From contig NZ_JAFBEC010000010.1 of assembly GCF_016908595.1 (NCBI RefSeq), forward strand, positions 26,618 through 90,617: DNA of 64,000 nt. Reading direction: 5' to 3'. The DNA is from Geomicrobium sediminis (GTDB lineage: Bacteria > Bacillota > Bacilli > Bacillales > Marinococcaceae). Below, piece after piece: positions 1 to 9,179 of this stretch. The position numbers and the translations under genes were made by a program. How positions within the stretch are numbered: position 1 is the first letter of the stretch; each line of letters starts with the position of its first letter. The notes under the pieces were generated by a model that saw only the letters and a program-made list of their open reading frames with translations, searched no databases and was not told the origin of the DNA.

Positions 1-2
1 AA

Positions 3-362
3 TCGTCGCTTACCCGTGGGGAAATTTTTCTCCAAGGCATTCGGCTGATTAATCAAATCAGTACTTCAGATTATGATGAAGCTTTTGTTGATTTAGAGGA
101 ACAAGACCGCGTCGCTATATTGACGGAATTTTCAGAAGGTAATGCGGAAATGCGCGGAGTTTCATCTTCTCGGTTTTTCAGTTTGTTGCGGCAGGCTGTC
201 CTGGAAGGTGCATATTGTGACCCACTGTACGGTGGAAATCGAGAGATGGCTGGCTGGCGGATGAAAGGACACCCAGGTTCTGTGATGTCCTATTTAGACG
301 TGATTCAAGAAGAAGATTTTGTTGAAATGGATCCCGTCGCACTGAAAGATCACAATCACTAA
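3..362 (+). CDS. Gluconate 2-dehydrogenase subunit 3 family protein (5' partial)
   Basis: The reading frame is open from the window edge and ends at 362, so only the C-terminal ~119 residues are visible. The segment DPLYGGNREMAGWRMKGHPG is the conserved C-terminal signature of subunit 3 of membrane-bound gluconate dehydrogenases, in which the small subunit accompanies an FAD-binding GMC subunit. Family members usually carry a Tat signal at the N terminus; that part is outside the window. The gene lies 33 bases upstream of a GMC oxidoreductase, with tatA and a cytochrome c behind it, which fits an exported sugar or polyol dehydrogenase operon. The actual substrate cannot be read from the sequence. 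Confidence 0.85.
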   Translation, partial: SSLTRGEIFLQGIRLINQISTSDYDEAFVDLEEQDRVAILTEFSEGNAEMRGVSSSRFFSLLRQAVLEGAYCDPLYGGNREMAGWRMKGHPGSVMSYLDVIQEEDFVEMDPVALKDHNH

Positions 363-395
363 AGATAAAAATGCTTACGATTAGGGGGAGATGGC

Positions 396-2151
396 GTGGT
401 ACAACAACTAGATAAAGTGGATGTCGTAACGGTAGGAGTCGGCTGGACCGGAGGAATTATTGCAGCTGAGTTAGCGAAGGCTGGCTATAACGTTGTCGGT
501 TTGGAGCGGGGCGCTGAACAGAAAACGGAGGATTTTCTGCAGACGAAAGACGAGCTTCGTTTTGATTCAAGATATGAACTGCTTCAAAACTTATCCAATG
601 AGACGGTTACGTTCCGCAATACGCCGGACATGACCGCTCTGCCGATGCGGGAATACGGCGCTTTTCAGCTCGGGACAGGCCTTGGGGGAGATGGAGTTCA
701 TTGGAGCGGGGTCACGTGGAGATTTCTTCCTTACGACTTTGAAATCCAATCGCAGACCGTGGAGAAATACGGCGAAGATAAAATCCCGGAAGATATGGCA
801 CTCCAAGACTGGGGCATTACATATGAAGAACTGGAGCCTTACTATGATACTTTCGAAAAAACAGCAGGCATTTCCGGGGAAGAAAACCCCTTTGGCGGCT
901 TTCGTTCCGATGATTACCCCACGCCGCCGATGAAAGAGACGCCGGCCCTTCGGCTGTTTAAAGAAACGACGACGGAGATGGGGTATCAGCCGTTCATGGC
1001 TCCTTCGGCCAACCCGTCGGAAACATATACGAATCCTGATGGAAAAAGGATTAATCAATGCCAATATTGCTCGTATTGCTCCCGATACGGGTGTGATTTC
1101 GGCGCCAAGTCCGATCCAATCGTTACCGTCATTCCAACGGCTTTGGAGACAAACAACTTTGAGCTGCGCACGTACTCCAATGTTACGGAAGTTCTGCATG
1201 AAGACGGGGTCGCCACAGGGGTCCGTTACACAGACTTGACGACGGGCGTAGAGTACGAACAGCCGGCGGACGTCGTCGTCTTAACGAGTTACGTGTTAAA
1301 CAACGCTCGATTGCTCCTACAGTCGGAGCTTGGACAACCGTATGACCCGGAAACGCAAACCGGCAGCGTCGGCAAAAATTATTGTTATCAATTGGAGTTC
1401 AGTGGGCAGGGCTTTTTTGAGAAACAGTACAACATGCACATGGGCGCCGGGGATGGCCATTGATGACTTCAACGGCGATAACTTCGACCACAGTGATCTG
1501 GACTTCCTTCACGGTGGGTGGATTTCGCTACGGCAGGGCGGTCGGACTCCCATCAGCTCCAATGCGGTTCCGGCAGGCACGCCGAGTTTCGGCAGGGAAT
1601 TTAAAGAACAATCCATCTATCAATTCTTCAGAATGTTATCAGTGGGGACTCAAGGGGCATCACTTCCTAACGTGAATAACTATTTAGATCTCGATCCTAC
1701 GTATACAGATAAATTGGGCAACCCGCTACTGCGGATGACGTTTGATTTTCATGAGCAGGATCAAAATTTAGCCAGGTATCTGGCAGAGCAGATTGAAGAC
1801 ATTTTGACGGAAATGGGTGCGAGTGACATTGCGGTCAATAAAGACCTCGGCAATTTTGACATTGAACCCTACCAGTCCACGCACAATACAGGTGGCGTCA
1901 TTATGGGGGATGACCCGGAAACATCAGCAGTGAACAGCTACCTGCAGATGTGGGACCACGACAACGTATTTGTGGTTGGAGCTTCTGCGTTTCCTCACAA
2001 CGGCGGCTACAACCCAACTGGGACGGTTGGCGCCTTAGCATACCGGGCTGCTGAAGGCATTGAAGAATATTTAAAGAATGGTGGCGGACAACTGGTAAAA
2101 TGGAACCTAAATAACAATGAGGGAAGGCGGACTTCAGATGAGCCCATTTAA
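396..2151 (+). pseudogene. GMC family oxidoreductase (gluconate dehydrogenase large subunit), frameshifted
   Basis: A GTG start at 396 follows a GGGGAG ribosome site. The N-terminal half has the FAD dinucleotide motif GVGWTGG near residue 15 and runs to a stop at 1463. The C-terminal half continues in another frame from 1453 to 2151 and carries the GMC active-site region (STHNTGG, then FPHNGGYNPTG). Reading GGG instead of GGGG at 1449-1452 joins the halves into about 585 residues, the usual length for this family. The gene is therefore interrupted by one extra G in a homopolymer, which could be a true mutation, a phase-variation site or a sequencing error. The enzyme would oxidise a sugar or alcohol and pass electrons to a cytochrome; the small c-type cytochrome downstream is a candidate acceptor (inference). 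Confidence 0.85.
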
Positions 2152-2341
2152 TATCGGTGTGCCGAGCTTAATTCTCATTTTATTATTGGCTTTGTTGATT
2201 TTCGGACCGAAAAAGTTGCCGGAAATAGGCAGTGCGTTCGGGGAGACCATTCAGTCTTTTAAAAAATCAACCCACGATCTTCTTGAGGATGAAAAAGTTC
2301 AAGAGGAGCAAAAGGTCAGCCATAATAAAAAGGGCGCTTAA
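2138..2341 (+). CDS. tatA: Sec-independent translocase protein TatA
   Basis: This 67-residue protein has the TatA layout: a short N-terminal membrane helix (about residues 8-20), the [10 protein letters not shown] hinge, then an amphipathic helix and a charged tail. TatA oligomers form the conduit for folded proteins with twin-arginine signals. The ATG at 2138 is preferred because AAGGCGG lies 7 bases upstream; an in-frame ATG at 2117 lacks a ribosome site. It overlaps the end of the GMC gene by 14 bases, so it is translated from the same operon and may serve export of the dehydrogenase complex (inference). Confidence 0.92.
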   Translation: MSPFNIGVPSLILILLLALLIFGPKKLPEIGSAFGETIQSFKKSTHDLLEDEKVQEEQKVSHNKKGA

Positions 2342-2455
2342 TCTTCAGCGCTTGTAAAAACATAATGTGTACACAAGACTTCACCCGGAATAGGTAAACG
2401 GCAAATGAACCTTTCCGAAAGGTACAAAAAAAGAGACAGGGATGTGAGACACAAC

Positions 2456-2758
2456 ATGAAGAAATTATTGATGGCAATTGCAGGTTCAGCTCTACTGCTC
2501 ACGGCATGCGGCGGGGAAGAAGAAGCTGGGGAATCAGGTGAGACAGTAGATACAGCCGCTGGAGAAGAAGTATACACGGCCAGCTGCCTCAGCTGTCACG
2601 GTGACAACATGGAAGGGGCTTCCGGACCTGCGTTGGAAGGATACACTGCCGATGAAGTACTCTCAGCGATTGAAGAAGGACCAGGCGCCATGCCGGCCAA
2701 CATCGTTGAGGGCGAAGATGCTCAAATCGTGGCTGCATACGTAGAAGACGAAAGCTAA
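2456..2758 (+). CDS. Small lipoprotein cytochrome c
   Basis: The protein has about 100 residues. A lipoprotein signal ends in LLLTAC, followed by an acidic linker, a haem-binding CLSCH motif near residue 45 and a later Met in GAMPANI suited to be the sixth iron ligand. This matches the membrane-anchored cytochrome c550/c551 type of Bacillaceae. It is the last gene of the GMC/tatA operon, followed by a strong terminator. It probably takes electrons from the flavoprotein on the outer face of the membrane; maturation would need the Res/Ccd proteins, which are encoded at the other end of this window. Confidence 0.88.
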   Translation: MKKLLMAIAGSALLLTACGGEEEAGESGETVDTAAGEEVYTASCLSCHGDNMEGASGPALEGYTADEVLSAIEEGPGAMPANIVEGEDAQIVAAYVEDES

Positions 2759-3194
2759 TGATTAGAAGTGGGTGACTAACCCACGTTCTTTCAACCACTA
2801 AACGTAAGGCTGCGTACTTGGTGGTTATAGTTAAGTCTAACAAAGAAACAAGCTTTTAAACCCTCGGTCTTTTCAATAATTAAAAGACCAAGGGTTTTTT
2901 TGTATGCGAATCAAAGACCATAAGGTAGTGCACTTATTCGCATTATATAGTTGAATGAAGGATACATAGGAATATTCGTTGAAAAACTGTGAACGAAATG
3001 CTTCTCCAGAGATTTAAAAACGTGCGGTCTAGTGATCGTACGTCAGTAACCGCGTTAAGATTCCTTTTACCAAGGTTGCGGATCGGATGTTAGTTCTTCG
3101 GTAATCTTGAACATTTACCGCCTACATTGCCATTTCTGGTAGCCTTAGAAGACTATACAAACAACGGATTAGAGATTTATCAAGCAGCGGGATT
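2759..3194. other. Intergenic stretch after the dehydrogenase operon
   Basis: No gene is seen. It holds a short hairpin (GTGGGT at 2768-2773 with ACCCAC at 2779-2784) and the terminator at 2861-2901. From about 3000 onward it is probably decayed upstream sequence of the uvrX-like remnant that follows. Confidence 0.5.
2861..2901 (+). terminator. Rho-independent terminator of the GMC/tatA/cytochrome operon
   Basis: CCCTCGGTCTTTT at 2861-2873 pairs with AAAAGACCAAGGG at 2882-2894 (one mismatch) and is followed by a run of T residues. Confidence 0.85.
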
Positions 3195-3445
3195 TTGTTG
3201 CGTAAAAGCTGGAAAGGGGGCTCTGTACGCCGCATAAGCATCTCTTTAGAGAAAATAGAGACGAATGCTTGTTGTCAAATGAGTTTGTTTGATAGTAATC
3301 GTATTGTCACAAGGGAGAAATTAGCAAAGCCATTGATTATGTTAAAGATCGATACGGTTTGTCATCAATTATCAAGGCTTCATCTCTTACAAGTGCAGGA
3401 CTTGCTAATGACAAAGCTTCCAAAATCGGTAGTTATTATAAATAG
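3195..3445 (+). pseudogene. 3' remnant of a UvrX-like Y-family DNA polymerase
   Basis: Two frames together spell the C terminus of plasmid/prophage UvrX-type error-prone polymerases: WKGGSVRRISISLEKI and CCQMSLFD in one frame, then AIDYVKDRYGLSSIIKASSL and a tail ending at the stop at 3443-3445 in another. A frameshift near 3330 separates them, and the palm and finger domains are absent. UvrX-like genes are common plasmid cargo, which fits the replication genes next door. Confidence 0.6.
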
Positions 3446-4097
3446 TTCTGTATTATTGGTGTTCAGTTTCAGGTAATACAATTATAAATCACGAATTATA
3501 ACAAGAATTACTACAAAGATTATTTCATTAGTTAAAGCATAAATTAAAACATAGATTGGCAAAATATAAAACGCTTGAATCCGTTGTTACATTAGGGATA
3601 CAGAGGATGTCCAGTTATAAAAAATAAGATTGTCTATGATTAGAAGCTCTTTAGGATGATTTTTCGCATCACTAAGGAGCTTTTTTTCTATATTGCTTTT
3701 ACTATTGAATGTTTGTTTATGATTTAAAAATTCTTGTCTATGTAATTTCTTTAGTGGTGTATGAACTATTATTAATGGTTATGAAAAAATCTGTATGTGG
3801 ATAAAAAAATAAGTAAAAAGCTGATTAATTTTCGTATAAAACATCAATTCTAATATAAAATCATCATCTTTATGATTTATTTCCTAATGTGGATAAAAAA
3901 TTGAATACAACTTGGTTAGTGTTGTGATTAATCCATAGTTATACACCGTTAATAAGACTACGAATACACTTTGGCATAAATAAAATCTATAGCTCATTCA
4001 TAGACAACTATGTACTGTTATTAAATACTTCAGTTTGAACACGACAAATAAGCCCACTAACCGTAGGCAAACATTCAGTATTATGTTAATCGTTTCT
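3446..4097. other. AT-rich intergenic region with two DnaA boxes
   Basis: No coding sequence is supported. The stretch contains the terminator at 3642-3690 and two perfect DnaA boxes (TGTGGATAA at 3796-3804 and 3888-3896) in very AT-rich DNA, on the 3' side of the initiator candidate at 4098-5207. It may be part of the replication origin. Confidence 0.45.
3642..3690 (+). terminator. Probable Rho-independent terminator
   Basis: AAGCTC and TTAG pair with CTAA and GGAGCTT across a ~20-base loop, followed by seven T residues. It sits behind the uvrX-like remnant. Confidence 0.6.
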
Positions 4098-5207
4098 TTA
4101 AGAAGCAAGTGATTGAGTATGCAATATGCGAATCTGAGTACGAATATAGCCCCCAGGGTTAACAATGGAAACCCCACTTCCAATCGCTTGATCCATAATG
4201 TTTAAGGCTTTTGATACTTCGTATGGTGAGTACTCAAAACAAAATTGCACATATGTATTGATTTCTTGTTCTGTCGCTTTATAATGTTGCATTTGTTTAT
4301 CAAGTACAAGTGATAAGCCAGTCTTAAACTCTTTTTCTCGCTGTTTCTTGACTAGTTGTCCATCAAAGTCTTGATTAACAGAAACATAAACATGTCCCTC
4401 AATGTAGGAGGTATCAAATGCTGATGTCTCAACTTGTGTAATTTCCGTTAGTTTACGATGGAAATGAGTATATTTTGGTAGCATTAACTTTAAGTCATTC
4501 TTAGTTATGCGAGAAGGCTCGACAGGCTGAGTAGGATTGTATCGTTCTTTAGCTTTGGCATTATCTGTTACAAGATAGTAACGGATATGTGCTCTCAATG
4601 AGTTTACATTCAAACCTACTAATTCTTTAAAACCGATCCAAGGCATCCAAAAATAGCCCCCTTGACTATGATATTTTTGGTAGTCAGGAAGGAGAACATT
4701 AATATATCCTTTGCCACAATTAGATACGTAGATTAAACCCATGTCAGAAAGACGTTTATTACTGTATTCAACTGTCTTAATCGAACATTTAAGTTTAGCT
4801 GCAACTTCTTTTACGTTAACCTTTTCAACAACGCCATCTTCTCCCATTTGATGAACAGGTAAAAAATGATACATAAGGTATGTAAGGATGGCGTATTTAG
4901 GTAAGCGGTAATTGACTTGAATCATTTCAGAAGAATCTTCTTCTGAAAAGGCTGCCATATAATAATTTAATGAACGATTATGGTTAATATTCTGTTGGAT
5001 ACGTTGCATTTCTGCTAATAACTGTTTTTCAGATACACGTAACTTTGACCCACTATCGATATTACGAGGGGTATTGGACATAGATGCTCCAGGAAACTCA
5101 ATAACATTTGTATTAATGGAACGTGATGAATGAACATACGTCTCCGCTTGCTCATAGAGGTTTCGTAATACTCCTTTACCAATCTTTCCTAGTTCGCGTA
5201 CTTGCAT
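4098..5207 (-). CDS. Putative iteron-type plasmid replication initiator (winged-helix protein)
   Basis: This 369-residue protein is not one I can match confidently to a named family. Residues about 125-180 (VNVKEVAAKLKCSIKTVEYS, then LSDMGLIYVSN) read as a winged helix-turn-helix. The reason to call it an initiator is context: directly upstream of its start lie ten direct 21-22-bp repeats with regular 32-bp spacing, the classical arrangement of iterons controlling a Rep gene, and DnaA boxes lie just beyond its 3' end. The ATG at 5207 opens the longest frame. Alternatives are a plasmid-specific transcription regulator that binds the repeats. No catalytic motif of rolling-circle Rep proteins is visible, so theta replication is more likely. 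Confidence 0.55.
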   Translation of the reverse strand: MQVRELGKIGKGVLRNLYEQAETYVHSSRSINTNVIEFPGASMSNTPRNIDSGSKLRVSEKQLLAEMQRIQQNINHNRSLNYYMAAFSEEDSSEMIQVNYRLPKYAILTYLMYHFLPVHQMGEDGVVEKVNVKEVAAKLKCSIKTVEYSNKRLSDMGLIYVSNCGKGYINVLLPDYQKYHSQGGYFWMPWIGFKELVGLNVNSLRAHIRYYLVTDNAKAKERYNPTQPVEPSRITKNDLKLMLPKYTHFHRKLTEITQVETSAFDTSYIEGHVYVSVNQDFDGQLVKKQREKEFKTGLSLVLDKQMQHYKATEQEINTYVQFCFEYSPYEVSKALNIMDQAIGSGVSIVNPGGYIRTQIRILHTQSLAS

Positions 5208-5304
5208 TTATGTCACCACCGTAGTTTGTCTGAAAGTAGGATTATTTCAGGTTATAAGTCAAATATTGAAATTAGTATAGCAACATCTTCCAAGCGTGTA
5301 AAAA

Positions 5305-5744
5305 GGACGCAAAACTTCGCCCAAGTAGCTGAAACCCTTGATATATCTATGTTCAAAAAGGAACGCAAAATATCGCCCAAGTTATAGAATCCCTTTAAAT
5401 AAGGGGGTTGAACAATTTCCTTATTCATAAATCACCAATTTAGTATAGAAAGGAACGCAAAACTTCGCCCAAGTTACTAAAAAGGGACGTAAAATATCGC
5501 CCAAGGTCATAAAAGAACGCAAAACTTCGCCCAAGATACAATAAAAGAACGCAAAACTTCGCCCAAGGTATCAAAAAGGAACGCAAAACTTCGCCCAAGT
5601 TGAGCAAAAAAAAATTTCTTTTTTTATAGATTCATAAAGAATTGCTCATTTTTGCCAATAAGAACGCAAAATATCGCCCAACATACTTAAAAGGAACGCA
5701 AGACTTCGCCCAAGTTCATAAAAGGACGCAAAATATCGCCCAAG
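5305..5744 (+). repeat. Array of ten iterons (candidate plasmid origin)
   Basis: Ten direct copies of a 21-22-bp element start at about 5305, 5360, 5452, 5484, 5514, 5546, 5578, 5661, 5693 and 5724. Each reads (G/A)GAACGCAAAA, then CT or TA, then TCGCCCAAG. Neighbours inside clusters are 30-32 bp apart, about three helical turns, so bound proteins would lie on one face. Copies carry CT or TA in the middle in the order CT,TA,CT,TA,CT,CT,CT,TA,CT,TA. An A- and T-rich segment at about 5603-5660 interrupts the array and could be the unwinding element. The array lies upstream of the minus-strand gene at 4098-5207. Confidence 0.85.
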
Positions 5745-6049
5745 CTTATGTGAGAAATTATAGAAAGATTAAAGTATAAGGGCGTAAGTAATATTAAACT
5801 TTATTAAGGAGTAGGTTAGTGGCATAGGGCTTGAGGATTGAGAGCTGAGGTTTAATAGTTTTGATATTTTATAAAGTAAAGCATATTAATATTAAGAACT
5901 TTTTATTCTGAAATCATTTAGAAGGGTTATCTCTGATACAAGAATTCATTCGAATTAATAAAGGTGCGAATGTGGATTCAGTTATAAATAAGGAAGGCAA
6001 TTTTAAAACACTATTCATTCATCCTCATCAACTAAAATCATTAGCACTT

Positions 6050-6109
6050 AATATTGAAATACAAAAAGAAGCTATCAGTTTACCTAGCTTCTTTTTGTAT
6101 TTCAATATT
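6050..6109. terminator. Long perfect hairpin, probably bidirectional terminator
   Basis: A 25-bp perfect inverted repeat (6050-6074 with 6085-6109) surrounds a 10-base loop, with an internal run of five A on one arm and five T on the other. It lies 3' of the minus-strand gene that ends at 6143. Confidence 0.65.
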
Positions 6110-6142
6110 ATATTAGTGTAAAGATTGTACAAGAGGATTTCT

Positions 6143-7564
6143 CTAATGCAATTTTATTGGTCCTAAATCGGCTAACTCTGTATCGGTGATTGGTAAGAAC
6201 TTTACGTAAAATACATCCTGTACTCTTCTGTAATCCTTAATACATATATTGTTACTCATAATTTCTTGCATAGCCAATTCAATTATATCCATATTTGAAT
6301 TCTGATTACGTGTGTTAAATGTAATTCGTCGGTTAAAGAACCCGTAATCGTATTGTTGCTCTTCGTCTAAAGCGATACTCTCTTGACTATATTCAGCGAA
6401 ACGCTCTTTTTGTAAGATAAACACAATGCTTCTTGAAATATTGTTAGACAAGCCTTGCAGCATCTCACTGTATATCTTGGTCGTTTGTCGTTCGACGAAT
6501 TGTTGATGCACGTAGCTGTTAATTGTAATCTCCGCAATTTCAGTGCTATCTTCATCGTAATACTGAACTTTATCTAGAAAGCCGAAAACAGCAGTTTCTT
6601 TCCCTTCTTGAACTAAACGAAAAGTCAAAGAGCGAAGTTTTGCTAATCGGTTTCGCATACCCTGATAATATTTACTGCTTTTACGTGGTCCATGGACGTC
6701 CCGTACAAGCTCACCTAACTTAACAGTGATAATCCTAGTTTTGAGGAAGTTAGCTGATCGATGATTAATAATTGCACCAAATACTTCCCGGTCAATAGGG
6801 TCCATAGCACGTTGAGCGTCAAGTTCGAGTGAACCTTGAGAGCCAAACAAAACTTGGAATGACTCATTTTGTTCAAAGTCCTTCTCAGTGAGCAACTCCA
6901 TTTGTTCACCATCTTGATCAACAAGTGTTTGAGAGCGTTTATATGTAATTTTCTTAGGAGTGCTTACTGGATTAGTGATATAAGCATCTGGTTCTTCAGA
7001 TATAAGGCCTTTTATGCCCCCAGGATATGAAGTTAAAATTTCCGTAATTTCAACGATAAGATCTGATTCCAGTACCGCTTTTATTTGATAATCATGTTTT
7101 TCACGAATGTATCTATAGTCCGACATTTTCTTTGAAGGGTCTTTTGCCCAAGCTTCGATTTCTTCAAGAATATCACTTGTTGCTTCTTCGACTGTTACGG
7201 CTTGAAAGTGTCTTTGAAATGCACTGCTGCCAAAACGTTGCATGTACAAATTCATATTATCAATATCCGCTAGAATTTCAGTCCGTTTAGTCGTAGGATT
7301 CTTGATTTGATTTCTTATAGTCGACAACCAACGACGTTTTTTCTTCTGACGACTATTGTTTATGACTTTAGATTTTAATTCTTTTGCGTATTTATCAGTC
7401 ATCGTAGGGTTTTGATGGACGGTGAAGTTTTCTTGAATAATGCGCTCAATATAAGTGGTTAGAGACATTTGATAATACTCATGAAAAAGTGTAATAAATT
7501 CTTCTCCTAATTGCTGAGGAATTGTCTCTTTAATAAATTTTTCTGGAATAATTAGTTCTCCCAT
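6143..7564 (-). CDS. Plasmid protein of unknown function, possibly replication-related
   Basis: The protein has 473 residues. The N-terminal third is rich in Lys/Arg with a basic patch NNSRQKKKRRW around residue 70. The C-terminal half (from about residue 255, DREVFGAIINHRSANFLKTR) alternates predicted helices and strands in a way that recalls tandem winged-helix replication initiators of the TrfA/Rep_3 type, but I cannot assign the family by eye. It is followed on the same strand by the iterons and the 4098-5207 gene, and preceded 42 bases upstream by the 214-residue gene, so the two upstream genes form an operon. A role in replication or partition is inference from position only. Confidence 0.6.
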   Translation of the reverse strand: MGELIIPEKFIKETIPQQLGEEFITLFHEYYQMSLTTYIERIIQENFTVHQNPTMTDKYAKELKSKVINNSRQKKKRRWLSTIRNQIKNPTTKRTEILADIDNMNLYMQRFGSSAFQRHFQAVTVEEATSDILEEIEAWAKDPSKKMSDYRYIREKHDYQIKAVLESDLIVEITEILTSYPGGIKGLISEEPDAYITNPVSTPKKITYKRSQTLVDQDGEQMELLTEKDFEQNESFQVLFGSQGSLELDAQRAMDPIDREVFGAIINHRSANFLKTRIITVKLGELVRDVHGPRKSSKYYQGMRNRLAKLRSLTFRLVQEGKETAVFGFLDKVQYYDEDSTEIAEITINSYVHQQFVERQTTKIYSEMLQGLSNNISRSIVFILQKERFAEYSQESIALDEEQQYDYGFFNRRITFNTRNQNSNMDIIELAMQEIMSNNICIKDYRRVQDVFYVKFLPITDTELADLGPIKLH

Positions 7565-7606
7565 AAGCTCACCACCTTGTCATTTATTATATCAAACGTT
7601 TAGTTA

Positions 7607-8251
7607 TCATTCATCCTCCGACCAATCATTTAAGTACGCATCGACCGCTTCTGCAAGCGAATTCGTTTTAGATCGAAACTTAGCGATGATGGAATCGAGT
7701 AAATTCAAAAATGAAAACTGTACTGCTTCTGGATTACACTCATGAATGAACCGTAAGACCTCTTTTAATTGTTGTCTACGATTATAATCTAGTGTGTCCA
7801 TGATACTTTGCTCAATATGACGTTGTAAGAGCGGTGTTTCTTGACAAGCCACTCTAATGATTTCCCCTGCGGTAGAAGTCGGAGTCTTACCGATCGCATA
7901 AGCGAACGATTCCAACTGATTATAGATATGTTTTGTGAGTCTCATGTTCAATTTAGTTTTTGGATGTGGAACTCGTATAACTTTGCCTGAGTAGTCATTT
8001 TGTACGGCATGGCCAACATACATCTTGTTGCCGATCCACAAGTCACGCATCAATTCAGGTGCAAAATATTCGATTACTAAGTCGCTTTGGAAGCTTTCTT
8101 CTAATAGCGATTCAGCTACAGACTTAATTGGCTGCATCGTAATATATGAAACTCGATCCAGTGTTTCATAAAGAGCAGCGGGAACGGTTGGTTTACAATC
8201 TCGTTTCTTATCGGAACGCTCTTTTCTCGGAGCAATAATCTTCTCCCCCAT
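7607..8251 (-). CDS. Putative tandem ribbon-helix-helix DNA-binding protein
   Basis: This 214-residue protein contains two similar stretches that look like ribbon-helix-helix folds: CKPTVPAALYETLDRVSYIT near residue 20 and LNMRLTKHIYNQLESFAYAI near residue 100, each a short strand followed by two helices. A ribosome site GGTGATTTAAC lies before the ATG at 8251. It heads an operon with the 473-residue protein. Proteins of this type often act as partition or copy-control repressors; no experimental family is recognised, so this is inference. Confidence 0.5.
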   Translation of the reverse strand: MGEKIIAPRKERSDKKRDCKPTVPAALYETLDRVSYITMQPIKSVAESLLEESFQSDLVIEYFAPELMRDLWIGNKMYVGHAVQNDYSGKVIRVPHPKTKLNMRLTKHIYNQLESFAYAIGKTPTSTAGEIIRVACQETPLLQRHIEQSIMDTLDYNRRQQLKEVLRFIHECNPEAVQFSFLNLLDSIIAKFRSKTNSLAEAVDAYLNDWSEDE

Positions 8252-8405
8252 GTTAAATCACCTTCTCTTTTAGAAATATCTCATGGAATGATTCTCTGAT
8301 TCCCAAGTTTTTTAACTATATGAGAGTAGGGCAGAAGGTATGTTTAACATTGCTTATTTTTGGTGACACTGTTAAAAAAAGCAATGGGGAAGGTGGCTGA
8401 TCAGC

Positions 8406-8513
8406 ATGGGATTAAAGAAAGATAAGAAGAAAGCACAACAAGAAGCAAAAGAAATGATTGCTAGAGCTGAAAAACATTATATCTATTTAAGAAAGACCGA
8501 GAAGAATAGTTAG
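8406..8513 (+). CDS. Small charged protein (35 aa)
   Basis: An ATG at 8406 follows AAGGTGG by about ten bases and opens a 35-residue frame that is mostly Lys, Glu and Ala (KKDKKKAQQEAKEM). It would form a single amphipathic helix. It is divergent from the RHH-like gene. No family is recognised; it could be a spurious frame, but the ribosome site is good. Confidence 0.4.
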   Translation: MGLKKDKKKAQQEAKEMIARAEKHYIYLRKTEKNS

Positions 8514-8670
8514 ACTTATCAGTAAGTTTATTCCAATCTTTGCTTTTGTTAGAGCTTTTTTTTAGTGTGAATTTATAATTTCGAAAGGAGTTATAAATTA
8601 TCATAGTCAGGATAGTCTTTCTATTATTTAGTTAAAGAATTTTTTAAGTATAAGTTCTTACTTCTTTATA

Positions 8671-8883
8671 CTCAATGGCTGAGTAGGGGGTATATTCAAC
8701 CATTGAGTAGTATGATTAACCTAAAAAATGGAAAATAAGCAAGTTTCACCTGTGGATTATGTGGATAAGTATACTACGCATTTATTGAGTAGTATAATAC
8801 TCAACCATTGCGTAGTATTACGCATTCACTGAGTGGGGTACTACGCATTTATTGAATAGTATTACTCATCCATTGAGTAGACC
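8671..8883. repeat. Second origin-like region: iteron-like repeats and DnaA boxes
   Basis: At least seven copies in both orientations of a short element related to CATTGAGTAGTA or TACTACGCATT fill this stretch (for example near 8700, 8780, 8800, 8825, 8845 and 8870). A TGTGGATTA at 8751-8759 abuts a perfect DnaA box TGTGGATAA at 8760-8768. The repeats lie just 3' of a gene for a DnaA-N-like protein. The combination suggests an origin or an operator cluster independent of the 5.3-kb iterons. Confidence 0.6.
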
Positions 8884-8906
8884 GTATTTAAGATAAAAAG
8901 AACCCA

Positions 8907-9179
8907 TTAATGGGTTCTTTCTACTAAGAAATTTTCTATCAATATTACATCAAATTGAGTTGATCTATGAAATTCTTCTAGATCGTCTCTTTCTTTAAAC
9001 AAATTAATATAGCTCTGCTTCACAAATTCTTTTATATATTCTGAAGGGCAAATGATTTTCCAATGAGTGTCAGTAACCTTTATAAATATAATTTGTGAAG
9101 CAATTAGATCATATGAAGGTTTTGATATAATGGATTGAAGTTTATTCTTAATCTTATTTGTTAGGTTCTTTTCATCCAT
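8907..9179 (-). CDS. DnaA N-terminal-domain-like protein
   Basis: The 90-residue product resembles domain I of DnaA: a helix, then KPSYDLIASQ, a strand pair and WKIICPSEYIKEFVKQSYIN, matching the DnaA pattern of a W-containing strand followed by P-x-E/F and a helix ending in Y. It lacks the AAA+ and box-binding domains. Such detached DnaA-N domains occur in plasmid replication proteins of Firmicutes and may recruit helicase or host DnaA. The gene overlaps the end of the upstream HTH gene by 19 bases, so the two are co-translated parts of one replication module. Confidence 0.65.
   Translation of the reverse strand: MDEKNLTNKIKNKLQSIISKPSYDLIASQIIFIKVTDTHWKIICPSEYIKEFVKQSYINLFKERDDLEEFHRSTQFDVILIENFLVERTH

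Noticed and set aside
591..1199. A 202-codon minus-strand frame inside the GMC oxidoreductase gene.
   Set aside because: It is antisense to a clear family gene, has an Arg/Phe-rich improbable composition and no ribosome site.
3998..4183. A short minus-strand frame at the 3' edge of the initiator gene.
   Set aside because: It overlaps the end of the real gene in another frame and shows no family features.
5305..5744. The regularly spaced repeats were considered as a CRISPR array.
   Set aside because: Spacers inside clusters are only about 10 bp, gaps vary widely, the spacer sequences are AT-rich filler, and no cas gene is present. The pattern fits iterons.
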